Positions 34,376 to 46,440 of a stretch of 64,000 bases of DNA are shown piece after piece. The stretch comes from Metaphire vulgaris. Its lineage: Eukaryota; Annelida; Clitellata; Crassiclitellata; Megascolecidae. A program made the position numbers and the translations under genes. Position 1 is the first letter of the stretch. Every line of letters begins with the position of its first letter. Location of the stretch: the NCBI GenBank assembly GCA_018105865.1, contig CM030840.1, positions 12,330,794-12,394,793 of the forward strand. Direction: 5' to 3'. The notes under the pieces are model-generated. The model did no database searches. It worked only from the letters and a program-made list of their open reading frames with translations, and was not told the DNA's origin.

Positions 34376-34595
34376 CGGTGGCGGTTCCAGGATTTGGCAA
34401 GTGGGGGCGTTGGGGTGGCAGCTTCTAAGCACGGGGGGCCAACTACTATTTTTCATAAACCTGGACTAGTCTAGTGGGTGAGAAACTGAGAATGAACGCA
34501 CTAATTAAGTATAGGTGTTGGTGGGGGAGTGGCAAACATTCAATAGGGGGCACGGGCCCCCGGGCCGCCTCTATGGGGTCGGCTCCGGGCTCTAG
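34376..34595 (+). mobile_element. MITE, CAGTGGCGGCTCC family, copy 5 (degraded)
   Basis: CCGGTGGCGGTTCCAGGATT at left and CGGGCCGCC / GGGGTCGGCTCCGGG at right. The right terminus is eroded. Confidence 0.7.
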
Positions 34596-34889
34596 GCCTA
34601 ACTGATTTCTGCTTTTGGTGCGTACAACGCAAATCCCGCTAAGTCAAATAAAATGGCTTCTAAATCTTCAATTTTCTGTAGAGCTTTAACAACAACAAAC
34701 TGATCATCAATCTAGAGCGCTATGCAGGCCATACTAATGCATGCAAACACCTAATTTTGAACAGCGACCTTCTAACATTGTAAACGCCTGATTCGGAAGT
34801 CTACCATGCCTAGTCCTATTATCTAAAGGCTTACCGGTGTTCTTGCAAGAATTCACTTCAGAAAGCATCTAACATGAAAATAGTGCACA

Positions 34890-35073
34890 CAGGGGCGTAG
34901 CGACGGGGAGTATATTGGTATATACCCGCCAAAATCAGTCTATCTTAAAGTTTTTTTATGTGATTTACATGTGGTTATATGTGGTTTATATGGTTTATGT
35001 GGTTTATAGTTAAGATTTATACCCACCCAAAATATTTATACCCTCCCAAATCAAATTCCTGGCTACGCCCCTG
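34890..35073. mobile_element. MITE with CAGGGGCGTAGCGACGGGG ends
   Basis: CAGGGGCGTAGCG and GGCTACGCCCCTG ends, flanks AGTGCACA/AGTGCATA (7 of 8). Located only 70 bp downstream of the donor of the large exon. Confidence 0.88.
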
Positions 35074-35142
35074 AGTGCATATTCAAAAATAAATCTTAAT
35101 GGCTACAGTGTCAGTTGAAGAGCAATAATAAATCCAGCTTAC

Positions 35143-38100
35143 CCGCTCTGAACATCTTCCTTTCTAGCAGCGTAGGTCTCTCTTTCTGCAAATACTTTAT
35201 TTCCATCTGTGATTGGGGTGACAGTGAGTCTAAGATCTCTTTTCCTGTTCATGCTAAATTCGGATAAATTCCGTTCGTCCGGTTGACCTGGGCCTTCTTC
35301 GCTCTGATCATGATCATCATCGTTTGGATCATCGAGTGTCATTCCCGGAACATACGTCCGCAGTGAGTCAGAGGCGCTGTCGGGCAACCAGGCTGAAAAC
35401 TCCTTAACGAAACAGGCCGATAATTGCCCAGCCCCACTGCCAAGCAGATAATGTTTTGTAGGGAGACAAGTGGGGTTATTATCTTTAATTTCCACGGGTC
35501 GTTTGACGTCAGGACCAACATCAGAGCAACTGTCACGTGATGAGCTAGGATCAGGGCTTGTGGGCAGTGAGCAATCTTCTTCAACATCCTGGCATTTCAT
35601 TCCTACTTCTTCATCATCATCATCATCGGAACTTTTGCCGTTAAGCACCTTCTCTTCGTGAAGCCGCAGAGGTTTATACAAACATCTTTTAGTGTTTCAG
35701 CATCCGTAGGAAATTTACATGTTGAATCTGTGGTTACGTCATTCTGCAGATACGACTCTTTTTCGTTGTCACGGCAATTTGTGAGGTCTTTAGGCTGGCG
35801 CTGGAAGTCATTAACGACGTCTTGTGCCAAGTGCTTATTTACCACTGCACATCCAAGCATCCCAGCTGCAGAAACTCCATCAGAAACTGTGCTTGAGGAG
35901 GCATCCGCATCAACATCACTTTGGCAACTGCATATGATCGCCTGACGTAAATCACCTATGACAGTTCCACAAGACTGACCGTGATCCTTATCAACATCAT
36001 CAACAATGGTTTTTCCACCTGAAGCAGCAGCAGCAGCAGCAGAATCTGCAGGTAAGGGCTTTGAAACTCAGCCTCAAATCCTACCGGACAACTTTGAATT
36101 GTTTCTCTTTCAGAGTCTGCTGCTCCATCAGCTCCGACACCATCATCGATGATGCTGCAGCTGGTGACGCTCTGAGTGTCTTGACCATCTTCAAGAGAAT
36201 CGTCAGAAATTACACTCTGGCCTTCAACAGCGAAGACGTCTTTGCCGGTTCTCGTGTGACCACCAGACTCGGAACTTATCGCAACGTCAGTGATCTCAAT
36301 CTGAGATTCTGAATTTGGAGTGTTCTCGATCTGGGAGTTCTTTGCTAACAGAATTCAAACTGACGATTTCAGAATTGTCTGAAAGCTCAGCATTCGAGAT
36401 CACGGAAATCGTACCGCTTTCGGAATCAGCATCGTCTGAGTTGGAGCATTCATTCGCAGAAACAACCTCAGTTGCAACGCTTGCTCCGTTGCTTTCGTTG
36501 CTCAATTCAAAATCGATCGTCCCTCGATGACCAGATGAATTCACTTTGACATCATCGCCGCTTGTTGTGCTTGTACATGTGCTATTTTGGGTCTTTTCAA
36601 ATCCACGATGAACAAGTGCATCATCAGAGTCTATAATCAGTTCACCACTAGAACCAAGTTCATTGTTTTGACTGTCCAGAAGTACAGTACTAGTGACGTC
36701 GATTGCATTTGGAAAGTTGTCTGTAACTGTGCTGTTCCCATTTGGGTCACAGTCAGTGTTTTCTACAGTCGTAAAAAGATGTTCATTTTCCACAATCTGT
36801 AGATGATTATCAATAGCATCTTCATCGATGAAAAGGTCAGTTTCGTTTTCTTTGCTAGAATCTTCATCAGTTATATAAAGTTCAGGCGTTTGATTCGACT
36901 TTGTCGCACTGAAGTCATCATTGTCAGTCAATATATTGTTTAAATTGAAATCACTAGACAGATTCAGGTTTCTAGGCATTTCTTCATTGCAATGTGTCAC
37001 TGCAGACATAATATCTTCACAAGATGTAAATATATCTTCATTTGAAATGTCAAGAAGTGTGTTGCCTGCTTCAAGGTTTTCTCTCAATGCTGATAATCGC
37101 TCTCCCTCTAAATCTGCGGCACTTAAGTCTAGACCAATGTTATCATCGCCCAAATCACTTGTATTTTCTGATATATTGCTTTTAGTTTCTGAAAAATATT
37201 CGAAATCCGAGTTATTCTCAACAGCATCCTCCAAGATTTTAGCAATTGTATCTCGGGAAGAGTGCGCTACGGATTTTAGTTCGTGGCTCGAGTTCTTTTT
37301 CGAAGAAACGTTGTTTGGAGCACGTGACTTTGGAGTTTTCACAGTTGAAGTTGGTTTTTTGTGCCCTACAGAAGTGCCTCTGCTAGAATTATCCAACTTA
37401 CTTCCGGTCTCTGGGCGATTCTCCTTCCGTCCCAGCTCGTCAGCTTTCCCTCCGGCGCTGCTGAGCTTGGCGCTCAGTTCGTTGGATCCGGATGGCCTTG
37501 GAGCTCTGGAAGAAGAAAAAGATACGGAAGAGGTAACGAGTGAAGATCGACGGCATGTCCCTCCTGAGGGCCTGCTTGACGAAGGTTGGTTCTGAAGTTT
37601 TGCAATACCGGTCGTCCTGCGACTGCGCGCGCGTCGGCCTTTCCAGCCGCTTCGGAAGCGGCGGTTCTGCAGGTCAGTGATGATGATGGCGACCTGGTCT
37701 TTGGTGATGATCCTTTGGCACCGGCAGAAGAACCAGGAGACGAACGTTTACTCATCGACGTTCCAACGGCACCAGCTTTCTGGTGATCGGCGGCAAGCGC
37801 TCTGGTACTCGACCGGTCGACCTTTGAGCCCGGCGGCACAGCCAACGGAAGTGAGGAAGGATGGTTGACTTTGGTGGAAGAAGAACCCTCAGATTTACAA
37901 TGGACTTCGGGTGCAATCGCACTATTTACGTCCACGGCAGCACCACCGACCCTGGGTGAACTTCGGTCCAGTTTCTGTGCTACCTTGACCGCTGGCTTTG
38001 CTGCGCCATTAACAGAGCTGTGGGAAGAACTGGAAGAGGAAGCAACCGTCTTCGTGTTCTGCTTGATATCCGTTTCTCCTCCGTTGCCAGCCGCTCTGCC

Positions 38101-38331
38101 TGGAATGGTCTGTCTTCCACTGGTCAAGGATCGCTGTCTCGTAGATGGTTCAGTTGTCAGTTTTCCATCATTGGACTGATTTGTTCCAACCTTAGTGGAA
38201 GCGTCCGCCGAATTATCCGACGGTTTTCCATTCCTTGTTGTAGTAGCGGGTATTCCACTTGTTCTGGTGGTTGTGCTTCCAGTTTTCCGACCCAACTGGG
38301 ACCCAGTTCCACCTGATCTGTTGAGAGCCAT
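35143..38331 (-). CDS. Large first coding exon of an unrecognised disordered, SxIP-containing protein (reading frame broken by indels)
   Basis: I start the protein at the ATG read leftward from 38331. It has A at -3 and G at +4, and the frame is closed by TAG a little upstream. The exon can be followed for about 3.2 kb to a donor (GG|GTAAGC) with last exon base 35143, in phase 2. The product is Ser/Thr/Gly/Lys-rich at first, with SGIP at residues 25-28 in a basic context, and then becomes long, acidic and Ser/Asn/Asp-rich, with a run of five Asp near the 3' end. No globular domain is visible. Coding potential moves between frames near 37598-37604, 36334-36343, 36052-36085 and 35687-35695. On each side the composition is the same and splice signals do not fit, so these look like one-base indels inside one exon, not introns. 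SxIP motifs bind EB proteins at microtubule plus ends; that role here is inference. I do not recognise the family. Confidence 0.72.
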
Positions 38332-38900
38332 TCTGATGAAAACTTTCTCAAGCCTTGAATTCCAAGAGCTGACGGATGCTTTCTATTACCTTCTTTCAAA
38401 CTTCATTTGTATCTAAATTAAAAGCAGAAAAACAATAAAGTACAGTGAATACTGAATAGTGCAGAGAAGACTATTAACATTCTACAAATCTAATTCATCA
38501 CTGCAACCATAGCAGTAGTAATAATAACCAAAACCTCCTTGAAACAGCAAGCTCTCTTCAGAAGCAGCACTTGTACTAGCATAACACTATTCCCTCTCCC
38601 CCCCACTATTTAGCGTTTTTCCTTTTTCAGTCCCCAACATGAAACCCCAGAACTCTGGCCACCTGTGGTTCTCACATAGTTGCAGATGAGGAACACGTCA
38701 ACAAAAATGACAACAATTGGAAAATATCCCTCTGAAACCACCGTGTCTGTCAATAACAGCAACGCTGAAGACAGCAGAGCAAAAAGGTGCGTAAATAATT
38801 ACTGAGGAAAAGAGAGATTTCTCGGCTCATGCAGGCTGACAGGACCACCAGAGCTTAGCGCATTACTACCCAAGGGTCTCTCCTGTAACATGAAACAATA
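38332..38900. other. Region 5' of the large exon, no promoter recognised
   Basis: No TATA/initiator arrangement or CpG island is evident just upstream of the ATG at 38331. TTTTCATCAG lies directly before the ATG and could be an acceptor, so a non-coding 5' exon further right is possible. Confidence 0.4.
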
Positions 38901-38919
38901 TTATACGTACAGTACATCT

Positions 38920-38985
38920 TTGGCCTTATACAGCAGGATTAGTATACCATTCACAATTGTTACTGCGCTATATAAATTGTCGTAG

Positions 38986-39035
<50 letters not shown>
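38920..39035. repeat. LINE tail with (AAT)n
   Basis: TTACTGCGCTATATAAATTG directly precedes (AAT)n at 38987-39034, as at other CR1/L2 3' ends here. Confidence 0.75.
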
Positions 39036-39398
39036 TGTGAATGCCCGTTTAGTTTTTAGATTTAAGGTCCAACCTGAGAAAACCAAAATTACCGTGATAT
39101 TTACACACCTTGTGAACTTCAAGTTTTAATTTAATTTTCACCAGTATTGAAATCATCTAAAAATTCAACTATAAGCTCACAAATACTTTCCATCGACAAA
39201 CGCAACAGCTGAAAATTAAAGTAAGAGAAATCTCAAAATAAAAAGAGACATTAATAATATAATAAGTAAGTATTCATCCAATAAACCACTAAAAATTCAA
39301 ATAGCTATTACGATGACAACAACGATATTTAAAGCTGTGGATATGTAACTAATTTAAAGTTCAAAATATGAACTACAGAGTACTCATTCATAAGCAAA

Positions 39399-39400
39399 AT

Positions 39401-39446
<46 letters not shown>

Positions 39447-39447
39447 C

Positions 39448-39482
<35 letters not shown>

Positions 39483-39525
39483 GTGTGTGTGTGTGTGTGT
39501 TGTGTGTGTGTGTGTGTGTGTGTGT
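39399..39525. repeat. Compound (TA)n(TG)n microsatellite
   Basis: (TA)n, (TG)n, (TA)n, (TG)n in series. Confidence 0.95.
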
Positions 39526-39784
39526 TTCTGAACACAATTTAAAAGATCATAAGACCATAAGACAGAGACGTGAATACTGGAGATCTACATTATATTACCA
39601 TTTTCTTGGATTAAATATATTCAAATATAGTTTTTCTAAATACCGGTACTTTAAATCTCACTTAAATACAGACAAAAGTCAGCAGAGATCAGCAATGAGA
39701 GATAGCTATTGATGAGAGAGTACCCTGAAACTTAACCAATTACCAATTACACAGATGAGTAATGTAATTAATCACAGAACTGGT

Positions 39785-39936
39785 CATGGGTGTCCGAAGG
39801 GGGCACAAGGGGTTGGAATTGCACCCCCCTGGAAAAATCGTGAAGCTATGAAAAAAGTAAAATTACTTCTTTCTTTTGTGACAAGACCCTGTTTTGCACA
39901 CACACACACCCAGAAAAATTTGTGCAGACGCCCATG
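39785..39936. mobile_element. MITE with CATGGGTGTCC ends
   Basis: CATGGGTGTCCG and AGACGCCCATG ends, flanks GAACTGGT/AAACTGGT (7 of 8). Confidence 0.78.
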
Positions 39937-39944
39937 AAACTGGT

Positions 39945-41040
39945 ATAGTTAGATAAAGGTAAAGGTCATGAAACAGACTTCAATGTATGGAAAGCGTCAG
40001 TCTTGTTTTATTAAGTAACCACCTGTCTGAATTTTACATTTTACATTTAGTTTACATTTGAAATATGCATTCAAAACTAATGTTTAGTTTTCAAATAACC
40101 ATCAACAGTATTTTTACTAGCACTCGACATGTTGCAGATGCTGGAAAGGCCTACTTGGTGTGCACAGCAAAGCCTTCTGGTATCAAATTCTTTCCTTCTA
40201 TTTTTACACAACAGAATTCCTTTGTATTTTCAAAACACAAATCACACAGTGGTTGCATGTATGTCTACTTTTCCATATTACACAATATATCGGACAAATA
40301 TATACATAGCAGTGAATCTTATCAATGAGCTATTTGCAGCTTTGGTGATGCCAAATTGCCAATAAGCAACTGCTGTAAACAATATACCAAAAATACCAAA
40401 ACAATTCAGCTCTCTGTTCATACACAACCTATACAGCTGCTTTCTATATAATAGAAACCAGAGGCAAGTAGAGGGTTGGGGTGGGGGTGGGGGAACTCCA
40501 GCATAAAATACCACCAGAATTATTATGAATGGTTTCCAGCTACTTCCCTGGAAAACATGGCCATCAATCTTCCACCGCTTCAGACCACCATCTCTATCTC
40601 TCTCTCCTTCAGAATTATGGATGGATCACCCCTCCCCTCAAAGCAGAAATTCAGTATTAGACTATAATATGGTTCCTTTGAGCAAAAGATCTCTATCTTT
40701 CGCCTCAGATAGTCGGCAATGCCAATAAACTGCAGTTTATGACATATAGTTAAACATTATTGTACCGTAACAGCAACTGCATCAGCAACAAGAAAATTTT
40801 AAAATAACGACAACAAGAACGACAACAACAAACATTTATTGCACTAGTTTGAATAAAGTATTAACTGATTGTGTTTCAAATGCCTCTGCAAAAGACCCGG
40901 TCAGTATCATCAGAGATTTAGAGTGTGGACCAGTAAGAAAGACTTGGAGGAAAGACAAAAGAACATTTGAACAATTTTGGACATTCATAAGGATTTATGC
41001 ACACCCCACTGCTTCAATGATTACCAGCATTAAGCTTAGC
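39945..41040. other. No gene seen
   Basis: Several short overlapping ORFs without family signals. A LINE-like 3' motif follows at 41046. Confidence 0.35.
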
Positions 41041-41045
41041 GTGAT

Positions 41046-41190
41046 TTAAAATGGCTTAGGAGGCATTACTGCCCCCTGTGTGAAAGCCACTAGGGGCGCC
41101 AACAGGGCTTGACCAGCTCCATCAGCCTACCAGTGCTACCGCTCCAGCACGTAACCCACTCTGCCATCTTCCGCCCCTCATAACAAACAT
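41046..41190 (-). mobile_element. CR1-like 3' fragment
   Basis: TTTAAAATGGCTTAGGAGGC, CCTGTGTGAAAGCCACTAGG and TCTGCCATCTTCCGCC. Inverse of 28400-28530. Confidence 0.7.
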
Positions 41191-41227
41191 AACAAAATAT
41201 TTTAGCATGACCAGCTCAAGTGCTGTC

Positions 41228-41228
41228 A

Positions 41229-41268
<40 letters not shown>

Positions 41269-41295
41269 GAACTTCTATAGCGCCAGTTTACCAAC
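41228..41295. repeat. (TTA)n with CTTCTATAGCGCC tail
   Basis: (TTA)n at 41228-41267 followed at once by GAACTTCTATAGCGCCA, the inverted tail of the short retroelement family. Confidence 0.8.
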
Positions 41296-42060
41296 ACACT
41301 TGACATCAGTCATTGACTGTTCTGGATTTGAATTCCCATTGTCACATCCCACAATCCAATGTCATATCAGCTCTATTTTCCTGGAATGTGGTCAAGTGAC
41401 CTTATTTAAATATGGCACAATGAACTAGTGTTACAAACTCTCCACATAATTGCATATGTTCTACCATAACATAACATATCTTGACTATGAGTGGTTTATG
41501 AGGAACTAGACTCTGTAGAAATGCAATTTAATTCCTCTACTATTCTTGAATATGTCAGTGATTAAGAGTGGGTGCATTGCTTGTATAACAAACAATTAAA
41601 ATCTGTCAAAGGAAGTATGTTTTGTAACTAATTCTCAATTTATAGCACCGTTTTTATTAATTATGAAACAAATATTAAAGAAACTGAAAAAGAAAGGAAA
41701 TACCCAGTGAATGCCGTCTAAGTGACAAGAACAAGTCCTGGTATCATTTCACAATAAATGTCAAAACGATGTCCCTCTACATGGCAATCTAAGTCAAAAG
41801 CTGATTACCAATGGACAAATAACTATCACAGATCATACACTGCTGACCTCTACCACGCCTTCTCAAGTTACACAATTATTGTAAAGTAACACATTTCATG
41901 GCACCACAAAACCGATTCTTATTTCTTACTGCAGACTCTGAGTACCGGTATATCAACTCTGCTTTATCTCAGCGGTGGAGAAATAAAAACTGAAAAAAAC
42001 TGAGAAAAATTATTTATAATAATTTTGGTTTTTGGGCCATATCAACAAACACAGGTCAGT
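41296..42060. other. No feature seen
   Basis: Unassigned sequence. Confidence 0.35.
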
Positions 42061-42204
42061 ACAACAACGGTCAGCATAGGTGTAAACTTCACTAGTCACT
42101 AGGCTCGAGCCCACCCCCTCACTTTTTGAGAGGCTACCAAAGGCAAAGGGGAAGGTATATGGGTTGGGTCCCCCATTTTTTATCCAAGTTTATGCCCATG
42201 ACTG

Positions 42205-42347
42205 TCAACATGAAAATGGCGATGATGGAAAACCAGAAGTACGAAATACTTGCAACACATGGAGCTGAAGCTTGGACAGTGAAAAAGGCAGATCAGGAAA
42301 GAATCACTGCTTTCAAGATGACAGCTTTCAGAAGAATGATCTCGTAA
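42205..42347 (+). mobile_element. RTE-like LINE C-terminal remnant
   Basis: The short ORF ends in THGAEAWTVKKADQERITAF and KMTAFRRMIS, the same motif as YGCETWT-AFE-WC-RR in the 62.2-63.6 kb LINE. Only about 45 residues survive. Confidence 0.7.
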
Positions 42348-43800
42348 TGCACAAGGTCTTAGAACTAATCTACTTTTAAATTTTTTACTTTTATTTTTAT
42401 TTCATTCCGTTGGTGGACCTCTGAATGCTTGGGATTGAACCCAGCTCTGACGGCTCATCAGATGCATGACTGTCGCTCTACTGAATGCGTTATCCTATGA
42501 GATGAGTCATCAAAGCACTTATACCCCTGTTACTTGACACGCCTTTACAGTGATTACGATGGTGACACAAAATTTCTTAGACAATGGGGTCCCTTTAATC
42601 ATTGAATTCAATTTTAGAAGGGAAAAATTACGGAACCTGTTACCTGATGACATTATGATGCCGCTGCCTTTTACATCACAAGTTAAACTCTGTACCAACT
42701 GATAAGGGTGGCCAAGACTTGCACTAGAGACTTTGTGACTAAGGAAGAAGAAAGCGCAGTGTGACTAAAAATAAAGAGGACAGCAAATTGCTTTACTGTA
42801 AACTGATTTATTTAGATTTAGCAAGAGTCACAATAAAAATGGTGGAAATATCGATAGATTGAATGTACACTCTGGCATTAACTCCAAGCAGGTCACATCC
42901 AATACAGCTGAAAATCTTCCAGCATTCTTGTCGGCCTTCTGGTCTCCTCACCATTTGCCAAATAGTCAGACAATGACGTCATCAAGATATTCCTAGTCAA
43001 ATCATCAGTATCCAGCACAATAAAAAAATTATGTAAAAAATTAAATTCCAAATGAAATAAATGTCTACTTGAATTCTAGGTGCAAATGTGCAGCACAACA
43101 ACCTTCTAATCATGGAATCAAGGGTTGCAGTGAGAAAGCATTGCTTGTCAAACTTCCAAGCTATATTAAATTTCCAAGCATCAAAACCTAATGCATAAAG
43201 TTTTTAAAAAAAATCTCTTTCTCAATTTTGTGTCCCATTCAAACACTCACCAATTTACAATACTGTGAACAGGCACAACAAACTGCCGCATGAGTGATAG
43301 GCCTAATGAAATATTAAAATATGAAAATTGAGAACTCCGAAAAAGGCAGAAATTTTGACACAATCAAGTTGAATCAACCATTGTGTGCTAAAAGAACACA
43401 GCTATAATATTTATTACAGCAGGGAAAGTCAAAATTCTACGCGGCAACAGCTCCGTCAGAGCCAGCATGCATTAGAAAGACGTGCATTGTTAGTTGCAAT
43501 AAAAGACATATCAAATCATGAAAACACCAAAAAGCAAACACCAAAAAGGCAAACCAGCAAATGCTTTAAAAAACATGCTGTACATTATATATACACTGAG
43601 GCCTGGAATTCATCACTGACATGGTTTTCAAGGGATAACAGATGAGGATAATCAGACCCGTCGTTCCCACAGCTGCAACAGACAGACAGACAGACAGACC
43701 ACCGAACATGAAACAGCAGGGATACCTGAAAGACGACTTAACGCATGTTCAAATGGAAAAATAAAAGCTCAGACAAAAGCTAGAATAGGAGAAACAGTTT
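42348..43800. other. No gene seen
   Basis: AT-rich unassigned sequence. (ACAG)n at 43679-43698. Confidence 0.35.
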
Positions 43801-43802
43801 CG

Positions 43803-44110
43803 ATCAATCAAGAAACTTCTATGGCGCCACTATCCTAATGCCCGGGCATCAACCGATGGCGCACCAAATCCGCATTGATTTAGAGCCAGGTCAAGCCGGA
43901 AAGATCAGTCAGAAATGGCGGGGGAGCAACCCAAACGGCGGGAGATCAATCCGAATATATAGATCCAACAGAGTTATTAAATGTAAAATATTGCAAAAGT
44001 TGACACAAAAGTTGACAAAAAGTAAAGTAAAGTAAAAGTAAAGTAAAATATCGTGGATTTCTATAGCGCCTTGGAAAGCAGCACAACAGTAGCTGCTTAT
44101 TCTTAGGCGC
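43803..44110. repeat. Two short-retroelement tails and an (AAAGT)n tract
   Basis: 43803-43925: CTTCTATGGCGCCACTATCC with CATCAACCGATGGCGCACC and GGTCAAGCCGGAAAGATC. 44021-44046: (AAGTA)n followed by TTTCTATAGCGCCTTGGAAA. Confidence 0.7.
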
Positions 44111-44424
44111 TCAGCCTTTCTTAAAATAGCTATGACAAAAAGACAAACAGACGTACAGACTGAAAAAGCCTACCTAGTTCTTGTCAAGTATAATGTAGGC
44201 CCTAATGCTGTTCATAATCTAGAGTCAAGAGAAAGACCAACATGTTTAGACATGTGATGCATTTTCCACTTGACAGCAAAAGCTTAACAAGGCAATCCTA
44301 CATTTGGGATTTTCATATTATATTCCAAAAAATAACGATCACAAAAATGATCATTGAATTGATGAAAGGTATCAACATCTATACCCAAGTTTTTTGGGGC
44401 AGAGGCACGATTGAGGGTATATAA

Positions 44425-44865
44425 CAGGGGTGGCCAAACTGTGGCTCACGAGCAGGTTGCGATTTGTGACCTGGAGCAGTGGGAGGGGATATGACAAGCT
44501 TGGAGTGGAGGGATGTGGTTGTTAGGAAATGTAGCAGTGGGGGGATGTAGTGGTGGGGGTATGTAGCAGTAGGAGGGATGCAGTTGGGCAGTGGGGGAAG
44601 ATTCCCTTCTTCCCCTACAAATCGTGCCCTGCTCATGAGCCGCAGATTCTGCTAGAAGAGCTGCACGCAGCTAACAGTAATAATTTTGCCTGCTTGCCAA
44701 TTTTATCATACAGGCCCCATAAAAATAGCAGCAGTGAATTAATTAAATTTTGCAAAGAATTGCAGCACCCTACCTCATTTTCATGTTTAATTGTGGTAGA
44801 AGGCTCCCAAGCCTTTGAAAATTGCCATTTGCGCCTTGCACCTTCTATGGGTTTGGCCACCCCTA
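44425..44865. mobile_element. hAT MITE with CAGGGGTGGCCAAACTG ends
   Basis: CAGGGGTGGCCAAACTGTGG and GGTTTGGCCACCCCTA ends, perfect duplication GTATATAA (44417-44424, 44866-44873). Termini are of the widespread Charlie/MER5-like type. Confidence 0.92.
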
Positions 44866-44873
44866 GTATATAA

Positions 44874-45513
44874 CTACATGTACACAAATGCATGCTCAGT
44901 TATGCACGTGTCTATTTATGTCCCGAGATTTATGATGCAAAAAAAACAGTCATTATTTATCTTATTGAAGTAATGAGCCACTAGTTTGTACTTTCAATAC
45001 ATCAGAGTTGGTTCAGAGTATGCTGGTTGCTGACCTAAGGGCTCCAGCATGTTTCAGATTGATGATTTTCAGTACAATATAATTTTTTCATGTACGTATT
45101 ATGATGTATCCAGAAAATACAATCAGATGCGCTAAATGAAGATGCAAGGAAATAAGAAGTGCAGACCAAAGTGCTTATCCAGCCGTGTGTAATTAAGAAC
45201 CATGTGGGGCATCAAAATTTGGTCAACAGAGGATCCAAGCATTGGATCCCAAATTTTCTTATCCAGTGTCCTCAGAATAACCAGAGTCTTGTTGTTCCAG
45301 ATATGATCTGATATATGAACCTATCCTCAAAATTGGACTCAGTTATGAACGGATGTAATCCTGACTTTGAGAAATGTATCATTCTGTGTGACAAAATAGC
45401 TCATAAAGTTAAACATCAGCACTGCCACTGCTGAGTCATCAACATGGATAGGATCGATGGAAGCGGCTCCTAACCTGGGACAGGAGGTATTCATACCCCT
45501 TTGGGGTACCGGT
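44874..45513. other. No feature seen
   Basis: Unassigned sequence. Confidence 0.35.
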
Positions 45514-45521
45514 ACTTGAAG

Positions 45522-45847
45522 CAGTGTTTCCCAAACTGTGGCCCTGTGGGTCGTGAACCCAAAAGTGGGTCGCAGGGCTCAGTCGCTCTCAGAGGTAGTG
45601 TAGTGTGAAATTAGATTCAAAAGCCTCATTTTCAAACCAATACCACAATGTCACATGCCTTGCAAAGTTGCATGTAGGTTTTGTTTTAAGAAATTTATAT
45701 ACCTGCAATCCATTCGAAGCTTATATTAGGCCTAAAATTATGAGTGTTTTATCCACTTTTAGTTTTGACACACCGTTTGCATGGTCGCCCCGCACATTAA
45801 AAAACCGCTGAAGTGGGTCGCGGTCCCAAAAACTTTGGGAAACCCTG
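45522..45847 (+). mobile_element. Short hAT MITE, CAGTGTTTCCCAAACT family
   Basis: CAGTGTTTCCCAAACTGTGG and CTTTGGGAAACCCTG ends, flanks ACTTGAAG/ACTCAAAG (6 of 8). This 326-bp form corresponds to the first half of the about 785-bp composite copies. Confidence 0.88.
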
Positions 45848-46127
45848 ACTCAAAGGACGCTCTGGGGTATGTAGAATGATCCGGAAATAAAATCTTGTTT
45901 ACCGCAATTTATTCTGTACGCTGTACAAATACTGTAGAAATTTATGTACTAAATTAGAAAAATTCCACTTTCTCGCATGTGCACAGCTGTGTCAAATGTC
46001 TGTTGTGTCTGTTGCAGTTTATATCGGGTAATTTTTTTTCAATATATTGCAGAGCATAAACTTTTGTCTTGAGATACGGTATGCTGGTGTAGGAGAGGGT
46101 TACTTCACTCTCTTATCCTTGTCTTTG

Positions 46128-46440
46128 GGGTAAAAGGTAAAGGTAGTTCCGTACTAGAATGAGCTTAGGGTTTCCGGCGCTGATCTCCGGTACTAGGCAA
46201 GCAGCGACTCAGAGGGCTTATGCCATTAATCTAGAGTAGGTTGCCATTACTTTCTCTAGACCCACGTTTTACCCTTCGCAGCTTAGCGCTGCTACAGTAC
46301 CAATTTATCGACGCCTAAGCGATGAACGGCTTGGTTGACCGCCGGCACCACGATTAGACTCCAGGATGGTCACCCATCCAAGTGCTAACTGCACTCGACG
46401 TTTGCTTAACTTCGGTGTTCTGATGAGAACTGGTCGCACA
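46128..46440 (-). mobile_element. 5S-rRNA-derived SINE
   Basis: In reverse, 46436-46338 reads like 5S rRNA from about nucleotide 30 onward: ACACCGAAGTTAAGCAAACG (5S box A region) and GCACTTGGATGGGTGACC (box C region), then GTGGTGCCGGCGGTC. It continues into a non-5S body (AGCGCTAAGCTGCG, CTAGAGAAAGTAATGGCAAC, CTAGTACCGGAGATCAGC) and ends in a CTACCTTTACCTTTTACC tail. This is the layout of SINE3/DeuSINE-type elements with internal pol III promoters. The first about 30 nt of 5S are missing or diverged. Confidence 0.75.

Noticed and set aside
35658..35945. 95-codon plus-strand ORF
   Set aside because: Antisense shadow of the minus-strand exon, whose frame there is supported by its Asp/Ser-rich continuity.
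36921..37595. 224-codon plus-strand ORF (Ser/Phe/Leu-rich)
   Set aside because: It lies antisense to the large minus-strand exon, whose composition, start context and donor are much better. It is a shadow.
37474..37600. Small intron in the large exon (TTTTTCTTCTTCCAG-like acceptor near 37505)
   Set aside because: An alternative frame is open through the whole stretch, keeps the Ser/Arg/Pro composition and is already in frame with the next block. One missing base at the AAAA run explains it more simply.
42205..42347. Independent small gene
   Set aside because: The AEAWTVKKADQERITAF motif is the C-terminal part of an RTE-like reverse transcriptase ORF.
46338..46436. Functional 5S rRNA gene
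   Set aside because: The first about 30 nt are missing or diverged and the sequence runs on into a SINE-like body with a repeat tail.
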